From: Geobacter sp. UBA5735
GTDB lineage: Bacteria; Desulfobacterota; Desulfuromonadia; Geobacterales; Geobacteraceae
Assembly: GCA_002419385.1 (NCBI GenBank)
Contig: DIFZ01000062.1
Coordinates: 1 to 64,000 of the forward strand
Direction of reading: 5' to 3'
Length of the DNA stretch: 64,000 bases
The first letter of the stretch is position 1. Each line of letters begins with the position of its first letter. The notes beneath the pieces were generated by a model, which was not told the DNA's origin, ran no database searches, and saw only the letters and a list, made by a program, of their open reading frames with translations. Positions 35,301 to 44,037 of this stretch are shown one piece after another. A program made the translations under genes and the position numbers.

Positions 35301-36248
35301 GGCTACCAGGCTGCCATCAGGGGCGACCGGTTCCAGCTGGTCAACCTGCCGGAACTCCAGGTCGTGGGCTCGCCGAAACTGGACATCGAAGGCGCCGGGA
35401 AAAAGATAACCGTCCGCGGTGAATTCGCCATTCCCGAACTCCTGGTTGCCGGGCTCCAGACCCAGGGGCAGGTGAAACCCAGCAACGATGTGATCGTGAT
35501 CGATGCGCCGCCAAAAGAGGCCCGCGCCTTTCCGCTGGACCTGGACATGCAGGTCCGGGTGCTGTTCGGCAAAAAGGCATTTGTCAAGATGGAAGGGATC
35601 GACGCACGCCTTGCGGGAAGCGTCGATCTTATTGTGCGAGGCCCGGACGACATCCGGGGCAACGGTGAAATCCGGGTGGCGGAAGGTTCCTACCGGGCAT
35701 ACGGCGTCAACCTGAAGATCTCCAAGGGCCGCGTTGTCTACACCGGCGGCGCGGTCGGCAATCCGAACCTGGACATTCTGGCGCTGCGCACCGTCGATGA
35801 GGTGAAAGCAGGCGTCCTGATCGGGGGAAACCTGAAAAGACCGGCTATCCGGCTCTACTCCGAGCCGGCAATGTCGGACAGCGACGTGATGGGATACATC
35901 GTGCTCGGTCATCCGTTGAGCGGCGACAAGGCACAGATCGGCGATGTCGTGCAAGCCGCCGGCCTGCTCCTCTCGGCAGGCCAGTCAGCCATTCTGCAAG
36001 AGCAGATCGGGCGCCGTTTCGGCCTCGACACCATCGGCGTGGAAACGGACAAGACCGACGCCTCACGCTCCATCATCACGGTCGGCAAATATCTGACGCC
36101 GAAACTGTTCATCAGCTACGGCAGGTCCCTTTTCTCTCCAACCACCTACCTGCGGGCGCGCTACAACTTTTCCAAGCACTGGGAACTGGAAACATGGACC
36201 GGAACCGAGAGCGGCGCCGACATCTACTACAAAATCAACTTCAATTAG
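32334..36248 (+). CDS. tamB: TamB, AsmA-like bridging protein of the TAM complex
   Basis: A 1,304-residue protein that starts at GTG 32334 inside the end of tamA. It has one N-terminal membrane helix (about 5-28), then a long repetitive beta-rich region of the AsmA/TamB type. The C-terminal TamB domain (DUF490) includes RGPDDIRGNGEIRVAEGSYRAYG, VYTGG, and a terminal barrel-like TYLRARYNFSKHWELETWTG. The family forms a hydrophobic groove across the periplasm and pairs with TamA. Length matches TamB proteins (about 1,250-1,400). Confidence 0.92.
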   Translation: MRRAVIYGTAGAILLLLAVAAGSLWWLLATPQGARRILAVASSAAGGRVSVRQLRGSLAHGLELHGITYDSPLLEAKIGRILLDSRPALLLSGNLAAARLQVLDAVIKDRRPEKATPPELEWPVLPAWTTRLNGWIDSLTIENFSYQRRASAPLLIDRFSARLDWRNGRAGLSNLVVGAPAGRLAGNGSMSFREPRLVFAVTAVPSKAVGGFSTLLFKADLHPAGGGEQSAGAVRIGALSSRKRWLELSAVIGISRSSLQLRTLVVTEPGRKGRLSGTGSVSFAAAKPAASLSLQPENLDLSTEIPSLPPVSGTVSLAGTLDSYTGNFSFTTAAKDWRSAQLAGSFSGNSTGADMTLSRGALIGGTLSGSLRARWEAGISLSASLHGRNFNPARITPDWDGLVNFELSGNLQSATGKPPAATIEASFPQSRLRGRKLTGHLSAAILDRNVTIRKAVLQGRGFDIRASGELAQAIGFSAAVSDLSGIVPGAGGSLRAQGEVLRRNKHLGLTASGHGEKLRIGSVRAQSASFSIGLETAEDRKFTVRATSRGFRIGNFQAENVLLDANGTPARHVIGLDLRAPAASLQANVAGSWKPPGWQARITRLAGKDSIGPWSLQQPSDIRISAAGVSLSPFILTGTPGERLEFRGAANRHFTSGSAEAGWQNLNLARIGQWLSGVRITGTGSGRLSLTAPQKGATRVSVSTELSGTFSSGAYQAEVRSGRLTMETRGRNLEGFIALDMARQGRFSGKVSAQTPAEGLIPRGGSLEANLEGLDLKLLKPWLPAGLALEGVLTAHTAGQWGPGAAIRLAGRASVAGGLVRQLRKGGELTATLRTAELSWDWSGNALTGTTSFELSDTGRLNGSFILPLSAQLPLAMDPNGRVAVTVSGKMRENGLLTALFPGMVQESSGELAVDLRIGDTWRNPAFSGQMLFNRATMYLPRSGIRLTGLQASATLERGGIRISSFSARSGPGTITGSGFIGMTDWKPGGYQAAIRGDRFQLVNLPELQVVGSPKLDIEGAGKKITVRGEFAIPELLVAGLQTQGQVKPSNDVIVIDAPPKEARAFPLDLDMQVRVLFGKKAFVKMEGIDARLAGSVDLIVRGPDDIRGNGEIRVAEGSYRAYGVNLKISKGRVVYTGGAVGNPNLDILALRTVDEVKAGVLIGGNLKRPAIRLYSEPAMSDSDVMGYIVLGHPLSGDKAQIGDVVQAAGLLLSAGQSAILQEQIGRRFGLDTIGVETDKTDASRSIITVGKYLTPKLFISYGRSLFSPTTYLRARYNFSKHWELETWTGTESGADIYYKINFN

Positions 36249-36397
36249 CCCCTTCCTCCTGACATGCCACAGATCAAATAAAAAAGATTCTCTCATTTTC
36301 ATTTGATCTTGAAGAACATTTTATGCTATCTAGTTTCAATCCGGACACACACGCATCGTTCCCCACCAGGGGTCTGCCGCGATAAAGGAGCTCGCCC

Positions 36398-38044
36398 ATG
36401 TCGTCCTTAGGTGACTACTTCAAACAGCACGAAGAACAGGCGTTCGTTGTCAAAGCCTTTTTGACCATACTGGCGATCATTTTCGTCAAAAAATATCTGA
36501 GCGGGCTGCTGTTGTTGCTGTTCCTCCTGTTTCCCATACTATTCTTTCTCTACATACGCATGGTTGCAGCCACCGAAGGCGTCAGCACCTTCGACATCCT
36601 GAAGCAGCACATCACCTTCATACCGGTTCCGCGCACGGAACGGGACAGGAAGCGGGAAGTTTTCCCATGGGTGACCTACGGCATCATCCTGGCAAACGTC
36701 ATGATCTTCTATTGCTACCAGTCAGCCCGGGGAACCGACCTCACCTACATAAGGGACAACCTCCTGTTCCTTCCCCATGCCCCGGAAGCCTGGAACATCG
36801 TGGCAAGCGCCTTCACTTCGATCTTTCTCCATGGCAGCGGAGGCCACCTGTGGGGCAACATGCTGTTCCTCTGGATGCTGGGAGCAGCGGTGGAACGGCG
36901 TGTCGGGCATCCGCAGTTCTTCCTGCTCTACCTCATAACAGGCCTTGTCGGCGGAGCGGCATTCGCAACAACATGGTTCGTTGCGACCGGCGAACCGGGG
37001 CACTCTCTGGGGGCTTCAGGCGCCATCGCCGGGATCATGGGCATCTTTGCCGTTCGCTGTTACTTCAAGAGCATGACGGTCCCCATACCGATCGTGTGGC
37101 CAATCAGCTTCAAGTTCACCCTGAATTCACTGGTCATCATCGGCCTGTTCTTCCTGGGCGACCTTTCCAAAGGCATCGAGCAAATGGCCGACGTGTCGGG
37201 CTCCCAAACCGCGCACTGGGCACACCTGGGCGGGATGGTCGCGGGGATGATTCTCGCCGCCTTCCTGAAGCTCGGAAAAGAAGCCGTGGAAGAACGGCAC
37301 CTGGAGATTGGCATCAAGGCTGCCGGCTCGTCGGTGGGCTTCGGTGGCGGGGAAGAGTCGCTGCGGCGAGTCCTGGAGCGCAGCCCTGACAATGCAGAGG
37401 CACTCCTGCACCTGGCCCGCATCAAATCAAAATTTTCCGCCAGCAGCGAAGGAGCCGAACTGTATGCCAGGGCCATCGACCTGCACCTGAAAACCGACCC
37501 CGCGGAAGCGGCACAGACATTCCTGGAGTATTGGAAGATTTACCAGAAGCCGCTGGCCCCGGACGCCATGTATTCGCTGGCGACGCTCTTCCAGCGCCTG
37601 GGCGACTGCGACACGGCGACACGCTGCCTGGAATCAGTCATCAGGTCGACTGACGCGTCACCCGCCCAGCGGCGCAAGGCATTGGCCAGCTGCGCTTTCA
37701 TGCTCGACAAGATGGGCTTCGATGAAGTTGCGATGGGCTACTATGAAGACCTGGTGAAGGAATTTCCCCACTGCGACGAAGCAGAACGGGCATACGCCCG
37801 ACTCGGCAGGAAGAGGCCGGAAGCAGCAGCCGAAACCAGCCAGGAGCGGAAACATGCTATTTCCGCATCACCCGCGGAAATCCCGGCCAGGCCCGCCGTA
37901 CCGGAGGACAGACGCAAGACCTGCCCGGCATGCAATGCGGTAATGCGACAGCGGCGCGCAGGCAAAGGGATTCATGCGGGCAAGCTTTTCTGGGTCTGCT
38001 CCTCCTATCCCGGCTGCCCGAAGGTCATCCCTGTGGCGGAATGA
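36398..38044 (+). CDS. Rhomboid-family serine protease fused to TPRs and a topoisomerase-type zinc ribbon
   Basis: A 548-residue protein. An N-terminal hydrophobic segment lies at about 20-57 and the rhomboid core at about 88-292: HGSGGHLWGNMLFLW (145-159), the catalytic Ser208 in GASG and His276 in AHLGGMVAG. TPR-like repeats follow (about 315-465), and then CPACNAV...FWVCSSYPGCPKV, a four-cysteine ribbon like those at the end of topoisomerase I. The protease cuts membrane helices; the TPRs and ribbon probably recruit cytosolic partners. A weak promoter (TTGATC 36303, TATCTA 36327) precedes it. The full three-part architecture is unusual. Confidence 0.88.
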   Translation: MSSLGDYFKQHEEQAFVVKAFLTILAIIFVKKYLSGLLLLLFLLFPILFFLYIRMVAATEGVSTFDILKQHITFIPVPRTERDRKREVFPWVTYGIILANVMIFYCYQSARGTDLTYIRDNLLFLPHAPEAWNIVASAFTSIFLHGSGGHLWGNMLFLWMLGAAVERRVGHPQFFLLYLITGLVGGAAFATTWFVATGEPGHSLGASGAIAGIMGIFAVRCYFKSMTVPIPIVWPISFKFTLNSLVIIGLFFLGDLSKGIEQMADVSGSQTAHWAHLGGMVAGMILAAFLKLGKEAVEERHLEIGIKAAGSSVGFGGGEESLRRVLERSPDNAEALLHLARIKSKFSASSEGAELYARAIDLHLKTDPAEAAQTFLEYWKIYQKPLAPDAMYSLATLFQRLGDCDTATRCLESVIRSTDASPAQRRKALASCAFMLDKMGFDEVAMGYYEDLVKEFPHCDEAERAYARLGRKRPEAAAETSQERKHAISASPAEIPARPAVPEDRRKTCPACNAVMRQRRAGKGIHAGKLFWVCSSYPGCPKVIPVAE

Positions 38045-38091
38045 GCGGCTGCGTCCCGATTGCCCGCAGGGAGAGGATCCTGCCCATCCTT

Positions 38092-39231
38092 TCACGCCCT
38101 GTCCATCCGGTGCACGACCGCCATGGTCCCCTGGTTGAAGAGATTACGGGCGAAGCATTCCAGCGAAATGTCGGCACCCGGCGCCATGTGCATGAGCATG
38201 CTGCGGTTTCCCACCGCGATGCTCCTCCCCCCCAGCCCTGATGCGATCGTACCTTCCGGAATCGATGTAAAGTAGCCGGAGAGCGGGTATTCCTTGGTCT
38301 CCGCGTCCTCCTCGAAGTATCTGTACCCCGTAGGATACTCGAAAACCTGCTGTCTGCCGGTGGTGAGAGTGAGGTACTGGGCATCACCCGGTTCGTAGTA
38401 GAACCAGCCGCGCCCGTTTGCGCACCTCTGGTGCGGCCAGGGGAAATCGTCCGTGCCGATCCCTTCGATAACGATGAGCGCGATTTTCCGTTCCCTGACA
38501 CGGTTTTCGACAAGGTTCCGGATGTCGGTAATCGAGGCAGCTGTTCCCAGTTCAGTGGTCAGGGGAATGGCGTATGCGGGCGCGGGGACCCTTCTGACCC
38601 TGCGGAAAGCGCCGCTCACGGTGCGGAACACGCAGCCCGGCCGGGCCACGAGGAGGTATTCGGGGATGCGGGAGAGGACCCCGCCGCAGTCAGGGAAAAG
38701 CTCCCGGAACTCGTTGCGCGGCACGATCCGTTCGACTTGCGGAAGTGAGGCCAGTCGCTGGAGGTCCCGCCGGCTCCCGTCGTGCAGGCCGGCATAACGC
38801 GCCGACCAGTGGGTGGAGAGCACCAGCCCGTCGAGACGCGTCACATCGATGAAATCATCGAAAGGCGCCATCCCTCCGGTTCCCACGATCAACGGCGTAA
38901 ACCCCGAAATCGCCACAAAGCGGTTGACTTCCTCGAACACAGAGGAAACCGTTTCCGCCCATTCGCTCTCCGTCATCAGGGAATAACGGCCAACGAAGAA
39001 CTGCCGCGCATACGTGAGAAAGACAAAGGAGGGATCGTAACCGGAAATGAGGTCCAGTGCCGTATCGGTCACCCAGCGGTTTCCAGCGTCGTCCAGATCC
39101 CCGGGGTACGGCCGCCGGGCCTGGATATACCTGACCATCCGCAGGAGCGGCGTATCCACCTCAACCCTGGCGCCGGTCCTCAGATCGAACACCCGCTGCC
39201 ACTCGCGCGCATCGATTATGGCAAGACTCAT
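38092..39231 (-). CDS. Protein of unknown function coupled to a radical SAM gene
   Basis: A 379-residue protein that I do not recognise. The start at 39231 (MSLAIID) forms an ATGA overlap with the stop of the radical SAM gene, so the two are translated together. There is no signal or membrane segment. Segments such as IVGTGGMAPFDDFIDVTRLDGLVLS and IALIVIEGIGTDDFPWPH suggest an alpha/beta fold with a strand-loop-Asp pattern, loosely like alkaline-phosphatase-superfamily hydrolases, but this is weak. A role as substrate or partner of the radical SAM enzyme is inferred from coupling. Confidence 0.7.
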   Translation of the reverse strand: MSLAIIDAREWQRVFDLRTGARVEVDTPLLRMVRYIQARRPYPGDLDDAGNRWVTDTALDLISGYDPSFVFLTYARQFFVGRYSLMTESEWAETVSSVFEEVNRFVAISGFTPLIVGTGGMAPFDDFIDVTRLDGLVLSTHWSARYAGLHDGSRRDLQRLASLPQVERIVPRNEFRELFPDCGGVLSRIPEYLLVARPGCVFRTVSGAFRRVRRVPAPAYAIPLTTELGTAASITDIRNLVENRVRERKIALIVIEGIGTDDFPWPHQRCANGRGWFYYEPGDAQYLTLTTGRQQVFEYPTGYRYFEEDAETKEYPLSGYFTSIPEGTIASGLGGRSIAVGNRSMLMHMAPGADISLECFARNLFNQGTMAVVHRMDRA

Positions 39232-40235
39232 TGCCTCACCTCCCCGGCGCTCCAGGCGACTTTTTCGCCATGCAGCCGGATTTCCCGTCCGCAAGACGGG
39301 CACAGATTGCCGCGGCAGATGAACGAACGAAGCCTGTCGCCGCCGCAGCCCAGGCTGAAGCGCTCTATTACCGTGGTACCGCAATCAGGGCAGCGGGTGT
39401 TCACCCAATCAGAACCGACAAAATTGTGAAAATAGACATGGGGCAGAAAGGCGCGGATCGACTCAAGCGCCCCGGCTATGGCATCGATGTTCGGGTAGCG
39501 GGCCCCCTTCATCTCGTCTTCCGGAAGGAGGCGGAACACGTGCCACGGGATCTCCGGGTCCACATCGGCGATGAACCGGGCAATTTCCTCCAGTTCGCCG
39601 TCGTTGGCCGATTCGATGACCGGGGTGGTCACTTCCACGTGACCCAGGGCGGCGAGCCTGCGGATGTTCCTCAGAATGGGATCCACAGAGGGAATCCCGA
39701 TAGAGTCCCGGTTGAAGGAATCCGCCAACCCCTTGAGGCCGATATTGAAGAAGGAAAATATCGACCCGAGCAGTTCGGTGGACTCCTCGGTGGTATAGGC
39801 ATTGGTAAGGCAACCCATCGGCATCCCGGCGCCCCGGGCCTCTCCGGCGAGTTCGACCAAAGAAGGAAAAGACATGGCGGGTTCGTTCACGTTGAACACG
39901 ATGGAGTGACACCCGAGCTGCTTCGCCTTGCGGATCAGCTCCGCAGGCAGAAGCTCGATCATGCCGTCCTGGATCGAGGCCGGATCCTGCTTGGCCACGA
40001 AGGAATTGGAGCAGTAACGGCAGCGGAAATTGCATCCTGCGGTGCCGATCACCAGGCACCTGCTGCCGGGCCAGGCGTGGTAGAAGGGAACGGACTCGAC
40101 TCGGGACGGGATGCAACTGGACCAGCGGTACGGGAATCGTTCCCGGATAGCGCCCCCCTCTTCAACATACATGCGGCAGACTCCGAGACTCCCGTCCGAC
40201 AGGTCGCACCGCCACTCACAGTAAGTGCACTGCAT
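39228..40235 (-). CDS. Radical SAM protein of the PflA/AmmeMemoRadiSam-like type
   Basis: A 335-residue protein; ATG 40235 with AGGAGG five bases upstream. The N-terminus has CTYCEWRC (C3, C6, C10). The radical SAM motif is C68-x3-C72-x2-C75 in GTAGCNFRCRYCSNSF. NVNEPAM and WHVFRLLPEDEM match the group that includes the AmmeMemoRadiSam radical enzyme. The C-terminus has CPDCGTT...CRGNLCPSCGREI, a zinc ribbon. The AMMECR1 and Memo partners of that system are absent; instead it is coupled to the unknown protein at 38092-39231. Confidence 0.8.
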   Translation of the reverse strand: MQCTYCEWRCDLSDGSLGVCRMYVEEGGAIRERFPYRWSSCIPSRVESVPFYHAWPGSRCLVIGTAGCNFRCRYCSNSFVAKQDPASIQDGMIELLPAELIRKAKQLGCHSIVFNVNEPAMSFPSLVELAGEARGAGMPMGCLTNAYTTEESTELLGSIFSFFNIGLKGLADSFNRDSIGIPSVDPILRNIRRLAALGHVEVTTPVIESANDGELEEIARFIADVDPEIPWHVFRLLPEDEMKGARYPNIDAIAGALESIRAFLPHVYFHNFVGSDWVNTRCPDCGTTVIERFSLGCGGDRLRSFICRGNLCPSCGREIRLHGEKVAWSAGEVRQ

Positions 40236-40268
40236 TGACACCTCCTCGTTACCAGATGAGGCACCGTG

Positions 40269-40299
40269 GACCAGCCAGGTTTTTGAAACCTGGCTGGTC
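40269..40299. repeat. Dispersed palindrome, copy 1 (variant)
   Basis: GACCAGCCAGGTTT pairs with AAACCTGGCTGGTC. It is a diverged copy of the 15-bp palindrome at 48487-48519 and 51143-51175. It lies between two minus-strand genes (binding protein and radical SAM). It may act as a transcription terminator or a dispersed repeat. Confidence 0.7.
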
Positions 40300-40356
40300 T
40301 TGGCCTAAGCCCCCCAATAGCTGTTTCAAAAAAACCGGCAGGTCTGATCCCGAAGT

Positions 40357-41436
40357 TCAGCGTTTCTCCGGCGGCAACCGGTTAATGATGCGCCGCGCTT
40401 CGGCGTCAGTCAGCGGATAATGGTAGAAACGGGAAAAGAACTCCCGCGTCTCCCGGATGAGGTCGAAGGAGCGGAACCGGTCCGGGTGCAGGATCTTGGC
40501 CAGCCACAGGACGAAAAGATGGCTCTCGCTGCTGCCGTGCCCCCAGATGAAAACCCCCTCAGGGCAGGTGTAGACACGGTTCTCCCGCACCGCGCGGATG
40601 GTTTTCCAGCGGGGATCGCTGCGGATGGCATCGGGCGTGGTCAGGCCGCCTACCAGGATCACTTCCGGGTCCCAGGCGATGACCTGCTCCATGGTCACAT
40701 CGATGAAATTGCGGTCCATGTCCCGCGACACCATGCGGGCTCCGGCCATTTCCAGCAGCCAGCGGCTGGTGCCGGCGCCGCCCTGGGTTGCGAAGACGTT
40801 GCGGCCGGTAATGTAGTAGACCGTCGGTCTGCGGTTTTCGGGAATTTTCGAGGTGATCGACAGAATCCGCTGAATCTTCCCGTCATAATACGCACAGTAA
40901 GATTCGGCTATCTTCCGTGCCTTCCCGCCCAGCACCAGTCCGTAGAATCGCATTTCCTCCTTGTAGGCCCGTACGAATTCACCGCTGCTTCGCGGAACCC
41001 GTACACTGTCATAGGGGCAGACCACCGGAATGCCGGCACTTTCCATCCTCCTTGTCTGCTGGGGCCACTGCCAGTAGAACACCAGGTCTATCCCCAAGTG
41101 AAGGAGCCGCTCCACGTCGGGGTCGGAATAGGACGGCATGACGGCAACCTTCTTCAGGTTCGGGTTGAGCTTGTGCGCCCAGGGAGACTGCTTGAGGGAC
41201 ATGGCCGCCACCCGGTCCGCAGCGCCGAAGAGAAACGTCTTTTCGTAGGAAGGGCCGAAAAAGCAGGCAATCCTCCTAGGGTCCGCCGGCATCTGTACAG
41301 TCCGTCCGTTCCGGTCAATGACCGTTTTCATGGGCGCAGCTCCGGCATCGGGGCATCCATTCGACAGCTGCAGACACGACACGAGGGCCAGGAACAGCAC
41401 CAGTGCCGGTATGTGCGGGCGATTTTCCCTGCTCAT
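40357..41436 (-). CDS. ABC transporter substrate-binding lipoprotein (FecB/BtuF-type)
   Basis: A 359-residue protein with a lipoprotein signal, lipobox LVSC (Cys21). The body is a cluster A-II (TroA/BtuF-like) binding protein: VIDRNGRTVQMPADPRRI is the usual first strand, followed by VAAMSLKQSPWA, TVYYITGRNVFATQGGAG, and WDPEVILVGG. Both FecB/BtuF and the molybdate-binding MolA have this fold. Its start overlaps the methyltransferase stop by ATGA, and it is the last gene of the minus-strand ABC operon. Related to the binding protein at 45490-46617. Confidence 0.88.
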   Translation of the reverse strand: MSRENRPHIPALVLFLALVSCLQLSNGCPDAGAAPMKTVIDRNGRTVQMPADPRRIACFFGPSYEKTFLFGAADRVAAMSLKQSPWAHKLNPNLKKVAVMPSYSDPDVERLLHLGIDLVFYWQWPQQTRRMESAGIPVVCPYDSVRVPRSSGEFVRAYKEEMRFYGLVLGGKARKIAESYCAYYDGKIQRILSITSKIPENRRPTVYYITGRNVFATQGGAGTSRWLLEMAGARMVSRDMDRNFIDVTMEQVIAWDPEVILVGGLTTPDAIRSDPRWKTIRAVRENRVYTCPEGVFIWGHGSSESHLFVLWLAKILHPDRFRSFDLIRETREFFSRFYHYPLTDAEARRIINRLPPEKR

Positions 41437-42134
41437 GGTGATTCCCCCTCCTTCTCGAAACAGATCCATGAGCCTGAATCGTCCCGAATGACCTCGTACT
41501 TTGCAAATCCGGCCTTTTCCATGATTTCCCGCCACTCGGCTGTGTCTTTTTTCCGGACTCTCGGGGTCGGTTTGTTTTTCCAGTCCGCGCCCCGCCGGAT
41601 CATTTCTTCATTGATCGCATCCGCCAGCTCGCGGGACCCCAGACCGCCCCCCACATATCCCCTGCCACCCGGTTCGAGGACCCGCCGCATCTCCCTGAAG
41701 GCCGCGGGACGGTTCCGCCAGAAGCGCATCGAGCCGCGGCTTATTATCAAAGAGGCGACGCCGTCGGCAAAGGGCATCCGGTGAACATCACCGGCAACAG
41801 TCGTCACCCGTTCTGCAAGGTCTTCCCGGATGATATTCTCCCTGCCGAGTTCCAGGATATGGGGGGAGAAGTCCATGGCGCAGAAATCCAGGGAAGTGAT
41901 CCTTGCCAGTGCGATGGACAGGTTCGCCGGCCCGCACCCCACGTCGATGCACAAACCCTCGCTGACCCGGCACCGATCCAGAATCTGCCGGGCTATGACA
42001 GGATAAATGGGGGCGAATACCTCGTTTGCGATAGCCAGGTATTCGCCCGCCCGTTCATCGTCAAATTTCTTGTAGGTCTTGGAATTCCATCCGATTCGGC
42101 CCATTTTGTCCTCGCTTATCGTCAATTCTGCCAT
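41433..42134 (-). CDS. Class I SAM-dependent methyltransferase in an ABC operon
   Basis: A 233-residue protein with Rossmann motif I LCIDVGCGPANLSIAL (about 60-75), then LDFCAMDFSPHIL, VTTVAGDVHRMPFADG and ISRGSMRFW, followed by a MRRVLEPGGRGYVGGG post-motif. Substrate unknown. It is translationally overlapped with the permease upstream (13 nt) and the binding protein downstream (4 nt), so it is an integral part of the importer operon and may modify what is imported or a metallophore. Confidence 0.88.
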   Translation of the reverse strand: MAELTISEDKMGRIGWNSKTYKKFDDERAGEYLAIANEVFAPIYPVIARQILDRCRVSEGLCIDVGCGPANLSIALARITSLDFCAMDFSPHILELGRENIIREDLAERVTTVAGDVHRMPFADGVASLIISRGSMRFWRNRPAAFREMRRVLEPGGRGYVGGGLGSRELADAINEEMIRRGADWKNKPTPRVRKKDTAEWREIMEKAGFAKYEVIRDDSGSWICFEKEGESP

Positions 42135-43141
42135 CCGCCCCTCTTTTCGTTCGTCACCAGCAGATAGGCGAAGAACGGGGCGCCGAGGAGGGCGGTGAGC
42201 ACTCCTACCGGGATTTCCCCTCCCGGCAGGGTGCGTGCCAGGGTATCCATGATGAGCATGAACGTGCCGCCCAGCAGTGCGGCAAACGGGATCAGGGCGT
42301 CGTGGTCGGAGCCGAGCAGGATCCTGGCCATATGGGGAACAACCAGGCCCACCCAGCCGATGTTGCCGCAGGATGCAACGGAAGCGGCCACGATGACCGT
42401 GCCGAGCACGATATAGATCATCCTCGCTTTCGGGACATCGATGCCGAGAGTCATGGCATCTTCGTCACCCAGCGCGATGGGGTTCAACCACCAGCGGAAC
42501 AGGTAGAGGATTGCCAGCCCGGGTGTGATTATGGCAAGGCCCCGGATGGTATCATCCCAGACAATGCTGTTGAAACTGCCCATGGTCCAGAAGACCATGG
42601 CCGGCAGCTGCTGGTAAGGGTCCGCCTTGTATTTCAGAAAAGAGATGCCGGCAGTGAACAGCGCCGAGACAATGACGCCCGACAGGACAAGGCTGGTCAC
42701 CGAGTTGCCGCTCCGTCGGCCGATCTGGTAAGCGAGGGTGACGGCGACAAGCCCCCAGAAAAATGCGGAACCCTCCACTGCGAGGACCGAGTTGCCGGCG
42801 ACAAAGAGGGCCAGGGTCGCACCGAAACTCGCACCGGAGGTAACGCCAAGGATTCCGGGAGAAACCAGTGGATTGCGGAACAGGCTCTGAAAGACCGCGC
42901 CGGAAACTGAAAGCGCCGCACCCACCATGACGGCGGCAATCACCCGGGGAAGCCGCACGGACCAGAGAACCAGGGAGGGACCGGACAGGGCCGGATCGCC
43001 TTGCCTTCCGCTGACAATGGATACAAGAATTTCTCCGAGGTTGCCGAAATCCAACCGGTAGCGGCCAAGCATGAGCGCCAGAACGACACTGGCCGCCAGG
43101 ACAAGGAACGAAACGGCAAATGCAAGTTTATGCTCCCTCAT
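42122..43141 (-). CDS. ABC transporter permease, FecCD/BtuC family
   Basis: A 339-residue protein with about ten hydrophobic helices. Family marks: VRLPRVIAAVMVGAALSVSGAVFQSLFRNPLVSPGILGV and GWVGLVVPHMARILLGSDH. This is the type II importer permease used for siderophores, haem, cobalamin and, in the MolBC system, molybdate. Start overlaps the ATPase stop by ATGA. Confidence 0.93.
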   Translation of the reverse strand: MREHKLAFAVSFLVLAASVVLALMLGRYRLDFGNLGEILVSIVSGRQGDPALSGPSLVLWSVRLPRVIAAVMVGAALSVSGAVFQSLFRNPLVSPGILGVTSGASFGATLALFVAGNSVLAVEGSAFFWGLVAVTLAYQIGRRSGNSVTSLVLSGVIVSALFTAGISFLKYKADPYQQLPAMVFWTMGSFNSIVWDDTIRGLAIITPGLAILYLFRWWLNPIALGDEDAMTLGIDVPKARMIYIVLGTVIVAASVASCGNIGWVGLVVPHMARILLGSDHDALIPFAALLGGTFMLIMDTLARTLPGGEIPVGVLTALLGAPFFAYLLVTNEKRGGWQN

Positions 43142-43929
43142 GAGAGTGCAGCGCCAGTCCCGGGCAGAACGACCGGCGGTTCTCCCGGCATCCGGTGGAC
43201 CGAAACTTCCATCCCGTAGACTTCCCGGAGGGTTTTCTCCTCGAAGACCGTTTCCCGGGGTCCTTTACGATGGAGCCTGCCATCCTTGAGCACGACCAGG
43301 TGCGTGCAGTAGCGGGACGCGAGATTGGGGTCGTGGAGCGTCACGAGCGTAGCCAAACCCTTGGCGTGCGTCATTTCGCTCACCACATCCAGTATCCGGT
43401 ACTGGTTTCTGAAGTCCAGGTGCGAGGTCGGCTCATCGAGGAGCAGGATCGGGGTCTCCTGGAAGAGCGCCCGGGCCAGCAGGACCAGCTGCCGCTCTCC
43501 GCCGCTCAGCTCGTTAAAAGAACGCTCCGCAAGGTGTCCGACGCCCAGTTCCGCCATGGCGGCGCAGGCTTCGGAACGGTCCCTGCCGGAAGGCAGCTTG
43601 AGGGCTCCGAGGCGCGCGGACCTGCCCATGACCACCATCTGCAGGGCGGTAAAGGAAAAGGCCAGGCTCATCTGCTGCGGCACGACCGCCATGAGACGGG
43701 CCACCTGGCGGCGCGGCATGGCGCCCAGGAGCGATCCGTTCACCCTGACCTCCCCTTCCTTCGGGGTCAGGACGCCGTTGATGCATTTGAGCAGGGTGGT
43801 TTTCCCCGAAGCGTTCGGCCCCAGGAGCCCGCACACGGTCCCCCTGCCAACGGTGAAGCTGATGTCGTGGAGCACCGGTTTGGACCGGTAGCTGAAGCCT
43901 ATGCCGCTGACCGCAAGCAGACTTTTCAT
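43138..43929 (-). CDS. ABC transporter ATP-binding protein, FecE/BtuD-type
   Basis: A 263-residue ATPase: Walker A GPNASGKTT (about 36-44), Q-loop VPQQMS, signature LSGGERQ, Walker B ILLLDEPTSHLD and the switch His in TLHDPNLA. I use ATG 43929 with GGGG six bases upstream. First gene of the minus-strand importer operon, divergent from the FmdE gene across a hairpin-rich control region. Confidence 0.93.
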   Translation of the reverse strand: MKSLLAVSGIGFSYRSKPVLHDISFTVGRGTVCGLLGPNASGKTTLLKCINGVLTPKEGEVRVNGSLLGAMPRRQVARLMAVVPQQMSLAFSFTALQMVVMGRSARLGALKLPSGRDRSEACAAMAELGVGHLAERSFNELSGGERQLVLLARALFQETPILLLDEPTSHLDFRNQYRILDVVSEMTHAKGLATLVTLHDPNLASRYCTHLVVLKDGRLHRKGPRETVFEEKTLREVYGMEVSVHRMPGEPPVVLPGTGAALS

Positions 43930-44037
43930 CCATATCCCCAAGGCAGTCGGGCGCCGCCCGAAGCGCCGGAGGATACCGGCCGGGCGAAACGGCGAACCCG
44001 CTACGGAAACTGTTTACCTGCTTATACAACGATCGCT

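Noticed and set aside
40420..41784. Plus-strand ORF (454 codons) across the binding protein and methyltransferase
   Set aside because: Antisense shadow; the minus-strand frames have lipobox and SAM motifs.
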